Source: Legionella saoudiensis (GTDB lineage Bacteria; Pseudomonadota; Gammaproteobacteria; Legionellales; Legionellaceae). From it: a stretch of 64,000 nt of DNA. A program made the translations under genes and the position numbers. The notes under the pieces are model-generated. The model saw only the letters and a list, made by a program, of their open reading frames with translations, had not been told where the DNA came from and made no database searches. The stretch is taken from assembly GCF_001465875.1 (NCBI RefSeq), contig NZ_LN901321.1:370189-434188 (forward strand), in the 5' to 3' direction. Shown here one piece after another: positions 63,963 through 64,000 of this stretch. Within the stretch, counting starts at the first letter, position 1. Every line of letters begins with the position of its first letter.

Positions 63963-64000
63963 GGTCGGTCCAAGCTGCGGATGTTCATTAAAAAATTAGA

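Overview
The window is a contiguous piece of a gamma-proteobacterial chromosome that looks like Legionella or a close relative. The base composition is AT-rich. The groES/groEL pair matches the Legionella htpAB arrangement, the 4-hydroxyphenylpyruvate dioxygenase is of the legiolysin type, there is a stand-alone DotI/IcmL-like secreted protein, and several large orphan proteins resemble Dot/Icm effectors. I see no insertion sequence, prophage, CRISPR array or plasmid gene. Most of the window is housekeeping backbone with Legionella-type accessory genes set between conserved blocks.

Layout. 1-2.6 kb: the 3' part of an effector-like gene, a small membrane protein, an IcmL-like periplasmic protein and a zinc alcohol dehydrogenase. 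2.7-8.1 kb: rne divergent from rluC and a HAD phosphatase, then pgsA with tRNA-Gly, tRNA-Cys and tRNA-Leu, the same order as in E. coli. 8.3-12.1 kb: a small unknown gene, an unassigned ABC exporter pair, a TolB-like propeller protein and a half-size EamA protein. 12.2-16.6 kb: a DnaA-box pair, lolC/lolD, a small ORF, asnS and a cysteine-containing secreted protein. 16.6-21.1 kb: an aromatic amino-acid catabolic cluster, all on the minus strand (Leu/Phe-type dehydrogenase, O-methyltransferase, hpd, fumarylacetoacetase, maleylacetoacetate isomerase). 21.3-32.0 kb: a periplasmic protein, ugpQ-ugpB, rpe-slt, and several proteins of unknown function including an effector-like operon (29.8-32.0 kb). 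32.1-45.1 kb: an amino-acid binding protein, glnE, ohr, rimO, an acidic orphan protein, a large adenylate-forming enzyme, dsbD and the NAD-salvage pair pncB-pncA. 45.2-49.1 kb: groES-groEL behind a near-perfect heat-shock promoter, then the flagellar stator pair motA-motB. 49.2-54.5 kb: ketone-body genes bdhA-adc, a glycine-zipper lipoprotein, dapA with a miniature BamC-like lipoprotein, a QEGLA/DUF1704 metallopeptidase and an unknown protein. 54.5-62.2 kb: a CPBP-family membrane protein, def-fmt-rsmB on one strand and dprA-smg-topA on the other. 62.4-63.9 kb: an effector-like protein with a helical-repeat C-terminus. The last 100 bases hold a strong stable-RNA promoter that probably starts an rRNA operon beyond the window.

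Two intergenic repeat families recur: a short hairpin built on CCTGGTTGC/GCAACCAGG, mostly at gene ends, and an imperfect palindromic element carrying GTAGCCCGTATT-like arms. Many gene ends carry clear hairpins.

The most unusual items are an ANL-superfamily enzyme of about 760 residues with a long N-terminus and a helical insertion, the 29.8-32.0 kb gene pair, a HAD phosphatase with DxE instead of DxD, a CPBP protein lacking the motif-2 histidine, a 22-bp perfect palindrome inside the aromatic cluster, and the unassigned ABC pair. Names come from motif and family recognition; no database search was run.
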